Program-made: the position numbers and the translations under genes | Shown: positions 36,560 to 49,232 of the stretch, piece by piece | How the letters are laid out: each line of letters starts with the position of its first letter | Numbering within the stretch: the stretch's first letter is position 1 | Source: Centrapalus pauciflorus | Taxonomy: Eukaryota > Streptophyta > Magnoliopsida > Asterales > Asteraceae | Length of the DNA: 64,000 nucleotides | Direction: 5' to 3' | Assembly: GCA_020465985.1 (NCBI GenBank) | Contig: JAANYP010002834.1 | Location: 182,501-246,500, forward strand | Notes under the pieces: generated by a model | What the model was told of the DNA's origin: nothing | What the model saw: only the letters and a program-made list of their open reading frames with translations | Databases searched by the model: none

Positions 36560-36987
36560 TTTTTTGGAAAATGGAAAACACAATGTTTCTGAGGGATTAC
36601 CGAGGAATTACCAACGGAATTACCGAGGGATTACCGACAAAAGACATATCGAGGGCATACCGAGGGAATGTTTTCGAGAGATTACCGAAGAATATTTTAC
36701 CGAGGGATTTCCGAGTGCTTACCGAGGGAATGTTACCAACGGATTACCGAGAGATGTGTTTACCAACGGATTACCGACAACAAATTTATCCGTTATTAAT
36801 CCCTCGGTAAACGCTCGGTATTAGCGACGAATTAGCGAGAGATTTTTTCCGTCGGTGTACCCTCGGTAATCTTTCGGTAATTTGCATAAACACAACCCGT
36901 CGAAAATTTGTCGGTAACTCGTCGGTAATACCGAGGGATTTTTTCCGTCGGAAATTCCGTCGGTAAAAGTCAATTTTCTAGTAGTGT
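36560..36987. mobile_element. CACTA transposon right end with ACCGAGGG subterminal repeats
   Basis: It ends AATTTTCTAGTAGTG at 36987, the reverse of a CACTACTAGAAAATT terminus. The preceding 400 bases hold at least fifteen ATTACCGAGGGATT or reverse TCGGTAA motifs, first in one direction and then the other. The left end was not found within the window, so this may be a fragment. Confidence 0.75.
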
Positions 36988-37122
36988 TACTCTCTCCTTT
37001 TGGCAAATCTATCCAAATATAATATGATTAATTTAATAACTAATTAACTAAAATAAGCAAACTTTATTATTCTTACAATTATTATATTATACATATCGAT
37101 AAATGTTTATTTTTAAAATTAA

Positions 37123-37145
37123 CCCATACATGGGTACTAAACTAG
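37123..37145 (+). mobile_element. Helitron 3' end
   Basis: Hairpin CCCATACATGGG, then TACTAAACTAG before a T. No matching 5' end assigned; the body may be 36988-37145. Confidence 0.5.
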
Positions 37146-37289
37146 TACAATATTGATACATTTAGAAAGTAAATTGGTATTATATAACCTTAACCTCCAT
37201 AAGTTTTTAGAAACTATATTACAAAAAAAATATGTGAATGAATGAATGATTATGTGAATGTATAATACATTCACATGAGGTTTCATATA

Positions 37290-37768
37290 GGGATAATTGC
37301 ATAAAAAACCTCAACTTGTTAGTTTCTTGTGATTAAAACCCCAAATCATTTTTCGTTGCATAGAAAACCCTGAACTAACTAAAAATCAGTAAATCAATGT
37401 TTTATCAATGAGTAACAGGTTATTAATCCTACATGGACCAGTAAATAACCTACGTGAAATAAATTTTAATTGTTGAAACCGGTTGCTAAGTATTACACAT
37501 CATTTAAACCCCCGTTGATGATGTAATCACGTTTAAAAATTACAATTAAAAATTATCAACGGATGTTTAAATGACGTGTAATACTTGGCAACTGGTTACA
37601 ATTAAAATTTATTCCACGTAGGTTATTTACCGTTTCAACCGGTTACTCATTGATAAAACCTTGATTTACTGATTTTTATTTAGTTCGGGGTTTTCTATGC
37701 AACAAAAAATGGTTTGGGGTTTTATCACAAAATACTAACAAGTTGAGTGTTTTTTGCGCAATTATCCC
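37290..37768. mobile_element. Foldback MITE copy 1 (MULE-like), 479 bp
   Basis: Starts GGGATAATTGCATAAAAAACC and ends in its complement; arms of about 230 bases pair along nearly the whole length (AAAATCAGTAAATCAA with TTGATTTACTGATTTTT). Flanking nonamers TTTCATATA and TATTATATA agree at 7 of 9. Confidence 0.85.
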
Positions 37769-38141
37769 TATTATATATTCACACATATATTTTTTTTTTT
37801 TGTAAATTTATCTTGTAAAAACTTAAGATAACAAAATATATAATTTTATAATGTTATTTTATATATCTTTACGTAGAAAGATTCTAAAGAATTATTATTT
37901 AAGGTGATACTTATGATATAGGAAAGTAGCATTACTAATTTGATATTGTTTATACACATACATATACTCGTGTGTAAGGTCAAAAAGAAGCATCAATCAG
38001 TATTAACTGCATTTGAAGGTCCACCCTTAAAACTTTTTTATTTAATTATTCTTATAATCATATTTAAATTAATATTATACACATGATGTGTGACTTTCAC
38101 ACATTTTAAGTCATTAAATTCAAATCAATGATTATTTAATA

Positions 38142-38623
38142 GGGCTAATTGTATAAAAACTTTCAATTTGTCAGTTTTCTGTGATTAAAACCCTAAAACA
38201 TTTTTCGTTGGAACTAACTACAAATCAGTAAATCAAGGTTTTATCAATGAGTAACCAGTTGAAACCGGCTATTAATCCTACGTGGACAGGTAAATAACCT
38301 ACGTGGAGTATATTTTAATTGTTTAAACTGGTTGACAAATATTACACATCATGTAGACCTCTGTTGATGATGTAATTTTGTTTAAAAATTACAATTAGAA
38401 ATCATCAACGGAGATTTAAATGATGTGTAATATTTGACAACCGGTTTCAACAATTAAAATTTATTCAACGCAGGATTAATAACCGGTTTCAACCGGTTAC
38501 CCATTGATAAAACCTTGATTTACTGATTTTTAGTTAGTTTAGGGTTCTCTATGCAATGAAAAATGGTTACAGATTTTAATCTCAAAAAACTAACAAGTTG
38601 GGGGTTCTCTGCGCAATTATCCC
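38142..38623. mobile_element. Foldback MITE copy 2 (same family), 482 bp
   Basis: Starts GGGCTAATTGTATAAAAAC and ends GCGCAATTATCCC. The internal sequence aligns with copy 1 throughout. Flanking nonamers TATTTAATA and TATTCAATT agree at 7 of 9, in line with a decayed 9-bp duplication. Confidence 0.85.
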
Positions 38624-39208
38624 TATTCAATTAGATGAAATTCACAATTTCTCTAGGTCATTAAAAGTCATGTAAGTGATCATTTACTTAGATGATCATT
38701 CACATAAATGTACATAATCATTGACATGCTTTTTAATTTCATAAAAAAGTGTGAATTTGTATAATATTAATCTGGATTTGATGTGAAAAAAAAATTGCAT
38801 ACACACATGTGTATGTTTAATAATTATGTTAAATTGGTGTTAATAAGATAATGATGAAATTTTTTTCACGCATTCACACATTTTATGTAATTAAAAATTA
38901 AGTGCATATTCATTTTGCATTTATACGACTGTAAACATGTATGAATAAACATTCACATGTTTTTAAGACTTGAAATATGTGAAATTTAAATATGATATTG
39001 ACGTTATTTTACATAATTATAAACGAATAAAATAATATTTTAATGATGGTATCTTTGGGTGCACTTGATATTAAGTTGTATTCATAATTTCATGTGGATT
39101 TATATATATGATTAGATTTAATAGAGTACTCTACATATCGAGAATATCAAGAGTAGTGTAAAAAATATTTTCTAAACTTGTTATATAAACAAGTATAAGT
39201 TAATAGTA

Positions 39209-39681
39209 CGGATATATGTGTAAAAAACCCTCAAGTTGAACAATTTTTGTGATTAAAATCCCAACCATTTTTCATCGCAAAAAAAAACCTCCAACCGGCA
39301 AAATCTTATGGAACTAAGATAAACTGGTTTTAACCGATTGAAAGTCATAGACCACCGTCGATAAGTCATCAATGACCGCTAGAATTTCATCAAAAAAGTA
39401 GATACGAACAAGAAAACACAGACTTGAACAAAGAAATCAACAACAAATATGAATTTAATCATAAAACATAGACAATTGAGTTCGCTGGAAAGAAAGTTCG
39501 TCGAATAAGAATGGTTGGTCAGCAGATTGCAATCGGTTCATCAGGTTGCAAGTCATTGTTTTTGAAAAAAATCTCATTTTGATAAGTTTTAGTCAGTTGG
39601 AGGTATTTTGTACAATGAAAAATGATTAGAGTTTTAATCACAAAAATGATCCAACTTGAGGGTTTTTTACACAAATATCCC
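39209..39681. mobile_element. Foldback MITE copy 3, with 9-bp target duplication
   Basis: Related termini (GGATATATGTGTAAAAAACC / TTTTTTACACAAATATCCC) and the shared motifs GTGATTAAAATCCCAACC and ATTAGAGTTTTAATCAC. TTAATAGTA flanks both sides exactly (39200-39208, 39682-39690). The 9-bp length argues for the Mutator-like superfamily. The middle part differs from copies 1 and 2. Confidence 0.85.
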
Positions 39682-39691
39682 TTAATAGTAT

Positions 39692-40391
39692 AAGGTAGCG
39701 TTTGGATCACAGGATTTTGATACACCAAGATTTAGATATAACATAATTTAAAAATAACAGGATTCAAATGTGACAGGATTTGAATCATGTCATGTGTTTG
39801 GTTTGCAGGATTTCAAGTTCAATTATTTGTAAAATATTTTTTATTTGTAAATTGTGTTAAAATGATATAAGTAAAACAGGTAGGTGTACAAGAATTAAGG
39901 TAGGGTATGTTAAAAGGTGGACAATGTGTAGATAGGTAAGGGTACGGTAGGCATGGTAGGTAGGGATGGATGGGGTTGGTAGGGTGTGCTGGGATGGATG
40001 GAATGTGAAAGGGTAGTGTGGGATGAGTGTGTATAGGTAGATGTGGGTAATGTAGGATGAATGAGGGTAGGATACAATGTGTATTTGGTGTGAGATGAGT
40101 GGGGTCGGTGTTGGTAGGGTAGGGTAAGGTAGGGTCAATAGGTATAAGTAGGTGGTGGTTAGGTTAATGATAAGAGTAATATTATTATTTGGTTAGGAAT
40201 TTAAATTGTAAAGATATGAGATTTTAAAAATAATATGGGGTACGGAAGAATTCTAAAATATTAAAAAAGAGGATTGTAAAATACTAAAGAAAAATGAAGT
40301 CTTTTTTTTTTTGTCAAACATGATAAGAGAAAGATTTTCAAATGAAAATATCACCCCTTTCTCTGAAATCCCACAAACTAAACGCTACCTT
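39692..40391. mobile_element. TIR element, about 700 bp, with G-rich core
   Basis: Starts AAGGTAGCGTTTGGATCACAG and ends CTAAACGCTACCTT; TA lies next to both termini. Arms include ACAGGATTT and AAATCCCACA. The core (39890-40160) is rich in GTAGGGTA-type motifs on the plus strand. No coding sequence; the C-rich minus-strand frame is low complexity. Confidence 0.75.
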
Positions 40392-41196
40392 ACTATTCAT
40401 TAAAATAATCATACATTTTTCTGTTAATGCTTTAAAGAGACTAACCATGTTAATGATCAAAAAATTATAAAAATGATCCAATCATTCATACAAGTTTACA
40501 GTAATTGATCGATTATTGCAGAAACTTTCACATAGTTTCAAAATGTATGTGTTTGGATGTAACGTTTTGCTAGTATCATTGTACTTTTAATTTAATATAA
40601 TTATAAAAAAATAATTTTAAACAGCTGGTTTTAAACGAAATACCTTTATGCTCTCGATATTTGGACATACTATTTTAAAGCTAAACCTATATACACACAA
40701 ACGATTTAAAGGTGGATAGTTGAACCTCTAACCAATCTTGAAGAAAAAACGAAGCTAAAAAACCTCTTGTAATTACGTTACCACCTTCCACTCCAACCGC
40801 TTAACTTATTCCCTTTTCATCTTTGAGAGCATTTAATCTCTCTCTCACTCTCTCTACAATCTTCGGCTTCATTCTCTCTCTTTTATCACTCACAGATATA
40901 TATATACATATTCAAACTAATATATATGTGTATATATCTGGAAATCTCCGGCCGTTACCCATGCGTTTCTCGTCGGAAAGTCAACCTTTTTTCTCCGGAA
41001 TTCATGTCTTTTCCCGTATGTTTTGAACCTTGATGGAAAATCAAATTATCATTATCATTATCATTTATATATATAAAAAGATGTATGTGTTGTAATATAA
41101 TAATGTGTCTTGTTTCTTCAGTATTTTCACTATAGTTATTAACATTGTCGGAAGACCTCTTGTCGTCGTCGGAGGAGACAAGACAAGAGGCGAACA
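40392..41196 (+). promoter_or_regulatory. Promoter and 5' leader of the HD-Zip IV gene
   Basis: A CT-rich leader (40835-40890: TCTCTCTCTCACTCTCTCT) and ATATA runs precede the ATG. A leader intron is likely, from TTCCC/GTATGT (about 41013) to TTTCTTCAG (about 41120). AGCATTTA at about 40828 is one base from the reverse L1 box (TAAATGYA), which class IV HD-Zip proteins bind; this would fit epidermal autoregulation but is weak. Confidence 0.5.
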
Positions 41197-44100
41197 ATGG
41201 AGTACGGTACCGGCGGTGGACCTGGTGGCTCCGGTGGTGGCGGCAGTAATGATCACCATGAATCTTCTTCTGATAAGAAGAAGCGTTACCACCGTCACAC
41301 TGCTCTTCAAATTCAGATTCTTGAATCGTAAGTAAAACTTAAAACTCTCATTTTTGGTTCTTAAAAAATATATATACATATATATCTTAGAGTTTCATAC
41401 TCTTATTTTTTTGGTTGAAATTTGTAGAACATTTAAAGAATGTCCTCATCCAGATGAGAAAACAAGAATGCAATTAAGCAGAGAGTTGGGTTTGGCTCCT
41501 CGTCAGATTAAATTTTGGTTCCAGAATCGACGAACTCAAATGAAGGTTTTGATCCTCCTTCGTAGTCGAAAATTCATGAAAGAACCATAGTTCTGAAATT
41601 TACTTGATATCGGGCATTCAAAAGATTTTCGATTTACTATTTTCTTTGAAGGGACAACACCTGCTAGTTGTTTTCTGACCTCATGTTTTATGTGTATATA
41701 TATACATGATGTATTTATATATAGATGGACTCTTTTGAATTTTGATCCTTCTCTCTATGAACAATAATGGAGCTCGATATACTACTTTAATTACTTGCAT
41801 TCATAAAATTTATTTTGGAGGGGTTTAAATTCTTTGATTTATTATGTTTAACTAAATTTTTTTAAGAAGACAAGTACCTGTGTATGTTGTTGTAAAGATA
41901 ATTAGATACTCGCTAACGTATATATACATATATTTATATATTTATTTTTGACTAATTTTCATATAGGCGCAACATGAACGAGCAGACAACTGTGCGTTGA
42001 GAGCAGAGAACGACAAGATACGATGTGAAAACATTGTGATACGAGAGGCATTGAAGAATTTGGTATGCCCAACATGTGGTGGTCCTCCGATTGGCGAAGA
42101 TTGTTACTTTGATGAACAAAAGCTTAGATTCGAAAATGCTCAATTGAAAGAAGAGGTAAGCTTAAAAGTTATATATGATAAATGAATGAATCATATATAT
42201 GATATATCTCTCTATCAATTTTGTTTATGTATATGATATTTGCATGAAATGGTAATAAAGTTTATTGATGATCTAACACTCTATGTAGTTTCTATATGTT
42301 TTTAGCATATGCTTGTGTTATCTGTTTGTCAAATGTTTCGCATATGTTTTCGAATGGATTGGGTATATATAAATGAAACTCGTACCATTGTCTTATCGGG
42401 TAATTTTATTTTACAGCTGGATAGAGTATCGAGCATTGCGGCCAAGTACATAGGGAGACCGATGTTACAACTTCCACCAGTACAGCCAATTCACATGTCT
42501 TCACTGGACTTATCGATGGCTAGTTACGGTGGTGCTCCAGTTAATCGGATGGTGATGATGAACAGTGGTCCGTCTTTAGATCTTGATCTTCTCACTGGTT
42601 CCAGCATTGGTGCATCATCTAGTACGATTAATCCTGACCCTCCGTTTCAAACCCCGGTCCATCTATCAGATATGGATAAGTCTATAATTGTGGATATTGC
42701 TAGTAATGCTATGGATGAGTTGATTAGGCTTGCACAGACGAATGATCCGTTGTGGACAAAAGGCCGTAAGGATGGGATGGATGTTCTTAATCTTGATAAT
42801 TACAACAGGGTTTTCCCGCGACCTAATGATTCCTTGAAGAATCCTAGTGTTAGAACTGAAGCATCAAGGGTTTCTGGTGTTGTGATGATCAATAGTTTGC
42901 AACTGGTGGATATGTTTGTCGATTCGGTTAAGTAGCTTTCCTTAATATGGTCTTTTCAATTTCTATCAGATTTACGATATTGATTCAAATTTTCACATTT
43001 TTCATTGCCAGATGAAATGGATCGAATTGTTTCCAGCGATTGTGTCAAGAGCACGGACAATTGAAGTAATCTCACCTGGAATGTTAGGTTCGCAAAGTGG
43101 CTCCTTACAATTGGTAATTAGCGATATTGTCTAAACGATTTTGTTATTATTTTGGATGTTCGAACTTTTTCTAATACCCAACTGTTATTCACTAGATGTA
43201 TGAAGAATTACAAGTGCTTTCACCCCTAGTTCCCACAAGACAGTTGTATTTTGTTCGGTTTGTTCAGCAAATTGAGCAAGGCTCGTGGGCAGTTGTTAAT
43301 GTTTCGTATGATCTTCCTCAGTATAATCCATATGCACACTCTCGATTAAAAGTACAATGCCTTCCTTCGGGATGTTTAATTCAAGACATGCCTAATGGTT
43401 ACTCGAAGGTTTTAAAATCGATCTCTATTGATAAAGATTTTATAATTTAAAGTTAACAACGACTTAATCGTGCTTTTGTGCATATACTAATAGGTTACAT
43501 GGGTAGAACATATGGAAGTTGAAGAAACAATCCCAATTGATAGACTGTATCGAGATTTTATCCATAGTGGTTTGGCATTCGGGGCCAAAAGATGGCTAGC
43601 TTCTCTTCAAAGAGCATGTGAAAGAACCGCTTCTTTGATGATGACCAATTCTTCATCTCATGATCTTGGAGGAGGTATATATATACATACCGCGTGTATC
43701 TTAGATTGTTATTCTGTTGATCAATACATATTTTTATAGCAAACTTTTTGTACAATTTGAGTCAGTAATTCCATCAGCCGAAGGCAAGAAAAGCATGATG
43801 AAGCTGTCGCAGCGCATGGTGAACAATTTCTGTTCGAGCATCAATCCTAGTAATGGTCATCAATGGACATCTCTTTCGGGCTTAAATGAGTTTGAGGTTC
43901 GAGCGACACTACACAAGAGCACCGATCCAGGCCAATCCAACGGCATGATCCTTAGTGCTTCTACTACCATTTGGCTTCCCGTTCCTCCACAAAATGTCTT
44001 TGATTTCTTTCGGGATGGAAGGACTAGACCTCAGGTACATATACTAATTAAACACAAATCAATTGTCACGATATAGAAGTTATCGATCTTTTGACTTAGT

Positions 44101-46751
44101 TTTTGTTGTTCGCGCAGTGGGATGTTCTATCAAACCAAAATCCAGTACAAGAAGTAGCACATATAGGGAATGGAAGTCATCCCGGAAACTGTATTTCTGT
44201 CCTCAGGGTAAGACTATTTCATTCCATTTGTGTTTGAAAAACCTCTAAGCATCTCTAATTAATAAATAAACTATACAAAGGTTATTACTTTTACAATATC
44301 ACCTTAATCTCCGCTAACAAAAAATTAACCCGTCATTAAAAAAAATTTAATGCAACAACCTTTCTAAAAGCTTTTATTGCTGTGTAAATTAAAAAGAGTA
44401 AATTACATAAATGGTCCCTGTGGTTTATAGCAAATTACAGATATCGTCCCTAACTTTTAAAAATTACACTGGTAGTCCATATTTTGAAACCTTGTTACGG
44501 TTTCAGTCCCTAAGCAACTCATTTTTTTAAATATTCCAATTTTGCCCTTAGAAACTAATTTCACTTATGGTCCTTAATGAATTAAGTAAGTTTTTACTTT
44601 ATATTTAATTATTTGTATATTCATAAATGTTTAATCAATAAGTAATATTTTATTTATTATTATAAGAATTTATCTACAATTTATTTATGTACTTTACCTA
44701 TATAATAATAAGTTTCATACCTGTTAATTTTAAATATATATTTAGTTATTTCTACATTCGTTCATTTTGAAGAAAAATATATATTTTTATTAATTTTGTT
44801 TTATAAAATATTTTCCAATCTATTTGTATATATTTAATTAATTTATCGTTCTTATCTTCATATATTAACTTTTAAACGATATTAAAGGTGTTTTTGAAAT
44901 TCTAAACATATAAATATGTACATTCATTTATAGATCATAAAAATTATTTATTCTTAATTTATAGATTTTTATTGTTAGAATATTGTATATTTTACATATG
45001 AAATAGTGTAAGTAAAATCGTATATTCCTAATAAACTTAACAAGATTGTAATCTTTTTAGCATTTTTTAAATTTTTTTGGGTGTGACATATCATTTTTCT
45101 AATGTTTGAAGAATATAAAATACTAGTTCAATTATTAAATATACATCATTCTTTTAATTTTTTTCTATTTTTTATTTTTATTTCACAAAATACAACATAT
45201 AAGCAACTTTTAAATTATTTCAAAAAATCTATTGATAATTTTAGATAATTTTTTTAAAAAAAAAACTCTATTTAAAAATTAAAAATTAAAAAATAAAATA
45301 TTATTTTAATATTAAAAAACAAAACATTATAAAATGACATTAAATATATTAAAATCTTATTTAAAACTATCAAAGATATTTTAGAAATAATTTAAAAAAA
45401 TTTCTCATATTTTTTTGTTTATGAAATAAAAATAAAAAAGAAGAGAAAAAGAAGTAAAGTAGAATTTATATTTAACAATGAACATATATTTTATACTATT
45501 CAAACATTAGAAAAGAATGATATGATATACTCATAAAAAATTTAGAATGCTAAAAAATTGCAAGCTTGTTAAAGATTATTAAAAATAATATATTTTTACT
45601 AATATCATTTCATATTAGAATTTATAATGTTTTCTAATAATATTTATAAAATAAGAAGGGATGCTTTTTAATATTTATATATGAATGTACATATCTTACA
45701 TGTATAAAATTCCAAAACAATGTGAATAACATTTGAAAATTAGTATGTGAAAATAAGAAGGATAAATTAATTAAATATATAGATAGAAAAAAGAATTTAT
45801 AAAATAAAAATTAATAAACGAAATAAATATTTCCATCAAAAAGAATGAAATTATAAAAATACAAATAATAATATATAAATAAAAAACTAAATTAATTGAT
45901 TAGGGACCATATGTGAAATTCATTTGTAGGGGCAAAATTGGTATTTTTAAAAAATTGAATTGTTTAGGGACTGAAAGCGTGATAATGTTTTAAAATATGG
46001 ACCATCAGTGTAATTTTTAAAAGTTAGGGACGAAACCTGTAATTTACTATAAACCACAGGGACCATTTATGTAATTTACTCTAAAATTTTTAACATTAAA
46101 ATAGTAAAAACGCCCTCAATTTATGATAACCGTTTGTGTTTGAAATACCAGTTTTATTATTATTATTTTTTATAGACTTTTTGTGATAGTAAAAAGTTAT
46201 TCTTAAACGTATGTTCCATTGGAGATGCTCTTAAGGTAGCAGAAGATTATCTGAATTATAATTTTATATTACCGATTTAATTTGTGTTGTTAGTTAATCC
46301 CTTCCTAACTTGTTTAATTAATATAAATTACTTGTCACACGAACAGGCATACACACCTAACCAAAACAACATGTTAATACTCCAAGAAAGCTGCACAGAT
46401 GCATCAGGTTCGCTAGTCGTGTACTGTCCAGTTGACTTACCAGCAATCAACATAGCCATGAACGGTGAAGACCCGTCCTACATTCCATTACTACCATCCG
46501 GATTCATCATCACAACAGACGGTCACCATGAGATGACATCACAAGCCAACACCGGTGGCGCTTCAACTAGCGCCACCGATGCTGGTACTTCATCAACCGG
46601 CTCATTGGTGACCATAGCGTTTCAAATACAAGTTAGCAGTTTACCATCAGCAAAAATGAGCCCAGAATCATTAGCCACAGTTAATAACCTGATCACAAAC
46701 ACAGTTCACCAAATTAAAGTGTCCTTCAATTGCTGTTCTACCACCACCTGA
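41197..46751 (+). CDS. HDG11: HD-Zip class IV homeodomain-START transcription factor (HDG11-type)
   Basis: Ten exons, all GT-AG: 41197-41327, 41428-41545, 41967-42155, 42417-42926, 43012-43113, 43196-43408, 43494-43674, 43766-44034, 44118-44207, 46347-46751; together 2208 bases, 735 residues. After a Gly-rich start (residues 4-16) comes the homeodomain (27-83; KKKRYHRHT, FKECPHPDEK, IKFWFQNRR), then the loop-containing leucine zipper (84-150) with the CPTCGG motif, a START domain (about 235-460; RTEASRVSG, WVVNVSYDLP-like) and the HD-SAD region to the end (PSYIPLLPSGF, HQIK). Family members bind L1-box DNA as dimers in the nucleus and control epidermal fate, trichomes and stress traits; the closest known type is Arabidopsis HDG11/HDG12. 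The start fits the family's length (about 720 residues) and no lesion is visible. Intron 9 (44208-46346) is 2.1 kb because of a foldback insertion. The symbol is by clade, not proven orthology. Confidence 0.95.
44395..46082. mobile_element. Giant foldback element in intron 9 of the HD-Zip IV gene
   Basis: The left end AGAGTAAATTACATAAATGG recurs in reverse at the right end (46063-46082), and matching continues inward: GGTCCCTGTGGTTTATAG, TAAAAATTACACTG, CCAATTTTGCCC, AAATTTCACATATGGTCC-like stretches. Diverged pairing can be followed to near the centre at about 45240, so most of the 1.69 kb is one inverted repeat. Related termini occur in plant Mutator-like elements (from memory). The target duplication is not clear in the A-rich flanks. 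It has no coding capacity. Confidence 0.85.
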
Positions 46752-47641
46752 TTCAACAATCTCTCTCTCTCTCTCTTCTTTCTCTCTCTCTTAAATGTGG
46801 GTAGAATTTGAAAAAAAGTGAAGTTTTTTGGGGTTAGTTGAGGAAGTTGTTTAATGCAGGGTTTCATCATCAATGGCAGAAACCGAGTTAATATTATTGC
46901 TGCATCATCCTGCTGCTACTGTGCTGGTGGCTGGCTCTCTGTCATAGTTCATTTACCATCTTCAACTACTACATTCATTTACCTTAATTTCTTGAGTTTT
47001 AGTACTTATTTTTATATTTTATTTTATTTTTATTCTTGGGATTTTGTGTTTGGTTTTTCTTGGAATTTATTGCAATTTAGATTAGAAGAGAGAGTCAAGA
47101 ACGCACCATGCATATTTGTGATTTTTCCATGTATGGTTTGGGTATTGACTTTGTTTTCAATTCAATCTTTATATGCATATCTATAAACAAAATATCTTTA
47201 CATTAATTCGTGTCTCTTCAACCCGATTATTTTTTTCTACGTTTGTTTCTTGTAGTAGTTAAGAAAGGAGTTACTATACTAAACGGTCCCATATATGTTA
47301 ACAATAAAGAAAAAACATTTAGGGACGTCACATGTCACTTTATAAAAAAACCAAAGTAATTTGTTCACTCAATTTACCAAATTAATATGTAACTCTAGTA
47401 GATTATTGTTTATTTTATATTTAAAGTTTGAATAAAACAAAAACTTAATTGCTACCTAATTTAACCTTTATTAATAATAAAGAATAATCTTATTAAATAA
47501 TTTTGATAACAACCTAGCTAATTTAACCCCTAAGTTACCTAAATAGATACTATATAGTTTATACATCTATAAAAAGTAACAATATTAATTAAAATATTAT
47601 TAATAAAATATTGTATACGCTTTTATAAAATTACAATAATA
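46752..47641. other. 3' UTR of the HD-Zip IV gene and AT-rich flank
   Basis: A CT microsatellite (46759-46792) follows the stop codon. The transcript end cannot be placed; no strong AATAAA was noted near it. The 46854-47186 frame is Phe/Tyr-rich and looks like untranslated sequence. From about 47230 the DNA is AT-rich without genes. Confidence 0.5.
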
Positions 47642-48466
47642 CTAGTCTACTAATCCATGTATTACATGGTGATTTTTTAATGAGAATAAATATAAATGAA
47701 AAGATAAAATAAGTCATATAAGAATAAAACACAATTTTAAGAATATGAGTGTATATTTAAAATAAAAAAAAATCCATAAATTGAAAAACATTTATAAAGA
47801 TTGTTAGTATTTTGTATTTAATACATACGATTTAATAAAAAAAAATTCATTTTGTCAATACTATATTATAATATGTTTTGAAATATTAATTTCGCAATAA
47901 ATAAATGATTAGCAAATCAAATTATAATATGTGGTGTGTTTTAAATTTGAAAATAACATTTTTGCTTTATTAATTATAATTTTGAATATAAAAAGATAAG
48001 CATTTAAAATTGACAAAAGTATTATTTTTTAGGATGGTCAATTTTATGATATTTATAAGAAATTTAGGTACTTAATTTCATGGTTATAAATGTTTTAGTA
48101 TGTTGAAATATAATTGATTAATATAATAAGTAAATATGGATGTGAAAAATTACCATACAATATTACGACGAAGTGTAATGATAAACATTATTTTTATTTA
48201 CAAAAATATAGTATAGATTTCAATTGTATTATATTTGATCAAAAAAATTGGTAATTAAATTGTTTTTAATGTAATAAACTTGGATTGATATTTGAGTCGA
48301 ATAAATTAGGAAACCAATCTGAGTAAAATTATTTACTTTTTAATTAATTAAATTGATTGTGATCATGTTCTAAATTAGGAAAAAAGAGCGGGAAAACGAA
48401 ATACATAATGGCTTTAGAAATATGACCTGTGGCGAAAAATTGTTTTCTTTTATTATAGAGTATTGA
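47642..48466 (-). mobile_element. Non-autonomous Helitron, 825 bp, minus strand
   Basis: On the minus strand it starts TCAATACTCTATAATAAAAG after an A and ends with hairpin CCATGTAATACATGG and ACTAG before a T. Both ends fit the Helitron rules. Confidence 0.8.
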
Positions 48467-48944
48467 TCATTAACATATTTTGTTAAAATATAAGTTATAA
48501 AGTTAATTCATTGCTTAAAAATGTAAAATTTCAAAAATAAAAAGTTTCAAAAAAATAACTCACACTCAGCATGTACTATTTATACATATTAAAAGATACA
48601 AAAATAATAATAATAATAATAATTCACATCAAATTAAAAATATACTGTATTTATATTTTTATTAAAAAATAAATATTTGCTGTGTGTAATTTTAAATTTG
48701 TATAGATTTAAAGGGAATATTTATTTACTAAATATGTTCACTTAATATACGAGTTAATAAACTAGTCAATGTAATATGTGTACGTGAATAGAAATTTTCT
48801 GTTTTGAAAAATTTTATTTTCAAGTACTTTAGTAGTCAAATATGTGATTTTCATACAACGTACAAAGGACAATACGTTATTCACTTTGTAGTTAATTAAT
48901 ACATGGTTTAGTTAGTTGTTAGACTTTTTAGTATATAAATAAGA
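48467..48944. other. AT-rich DNA with a possible second Helitron 3' end
   Basis: TATACGAGTTAATAAACTAG ends at 48765 and resembles Helitron 3' ends, but the hairpin is poor. No gene seen. Confidence 0.4.
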
Positions 48945-49193
48945 AGAGTAAATTACAGAATTGGTCCCTACGGTTTGCATAAAACTTTGGATACGGTCCT
49001 TATGGTTTCAATTTTGTAAAAATAGTCCTTATTATCACTGTTTACTTGCAAAAATGGTCCATCTGCCGTTAACTTTATCAATCAAATGGTTAAATAATGA
49101 CCATTTTACCCTTTTCTTTGATAACATTTTGGTCCCTCAAGTTTATAGTTCATTTTAGTTTTGGTCCCTCAAGTACATTTTTTTATTTAACTC

Positions 49194-49232
<39 letters not shown>

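Noticed and set aside
36585..36985. CRISPR-like or regulatory repeat array
   Set aside because: Irregular spacing, both orientations and a CACTA terminus right behind it; these are subterminal transposon repeats.
39857..40138. Pro/Thr/His-rich minus-strand frame
   Set aside because: It is the complement of the G-rich core of a TIR element, low in complexity and without codon signal.
46854..47186. 110-codon frame after the HD-Zip IV gene
   Set aside because: Phe/Tyr/Ser-rich, lies in the likely 3' UTR, no domain.
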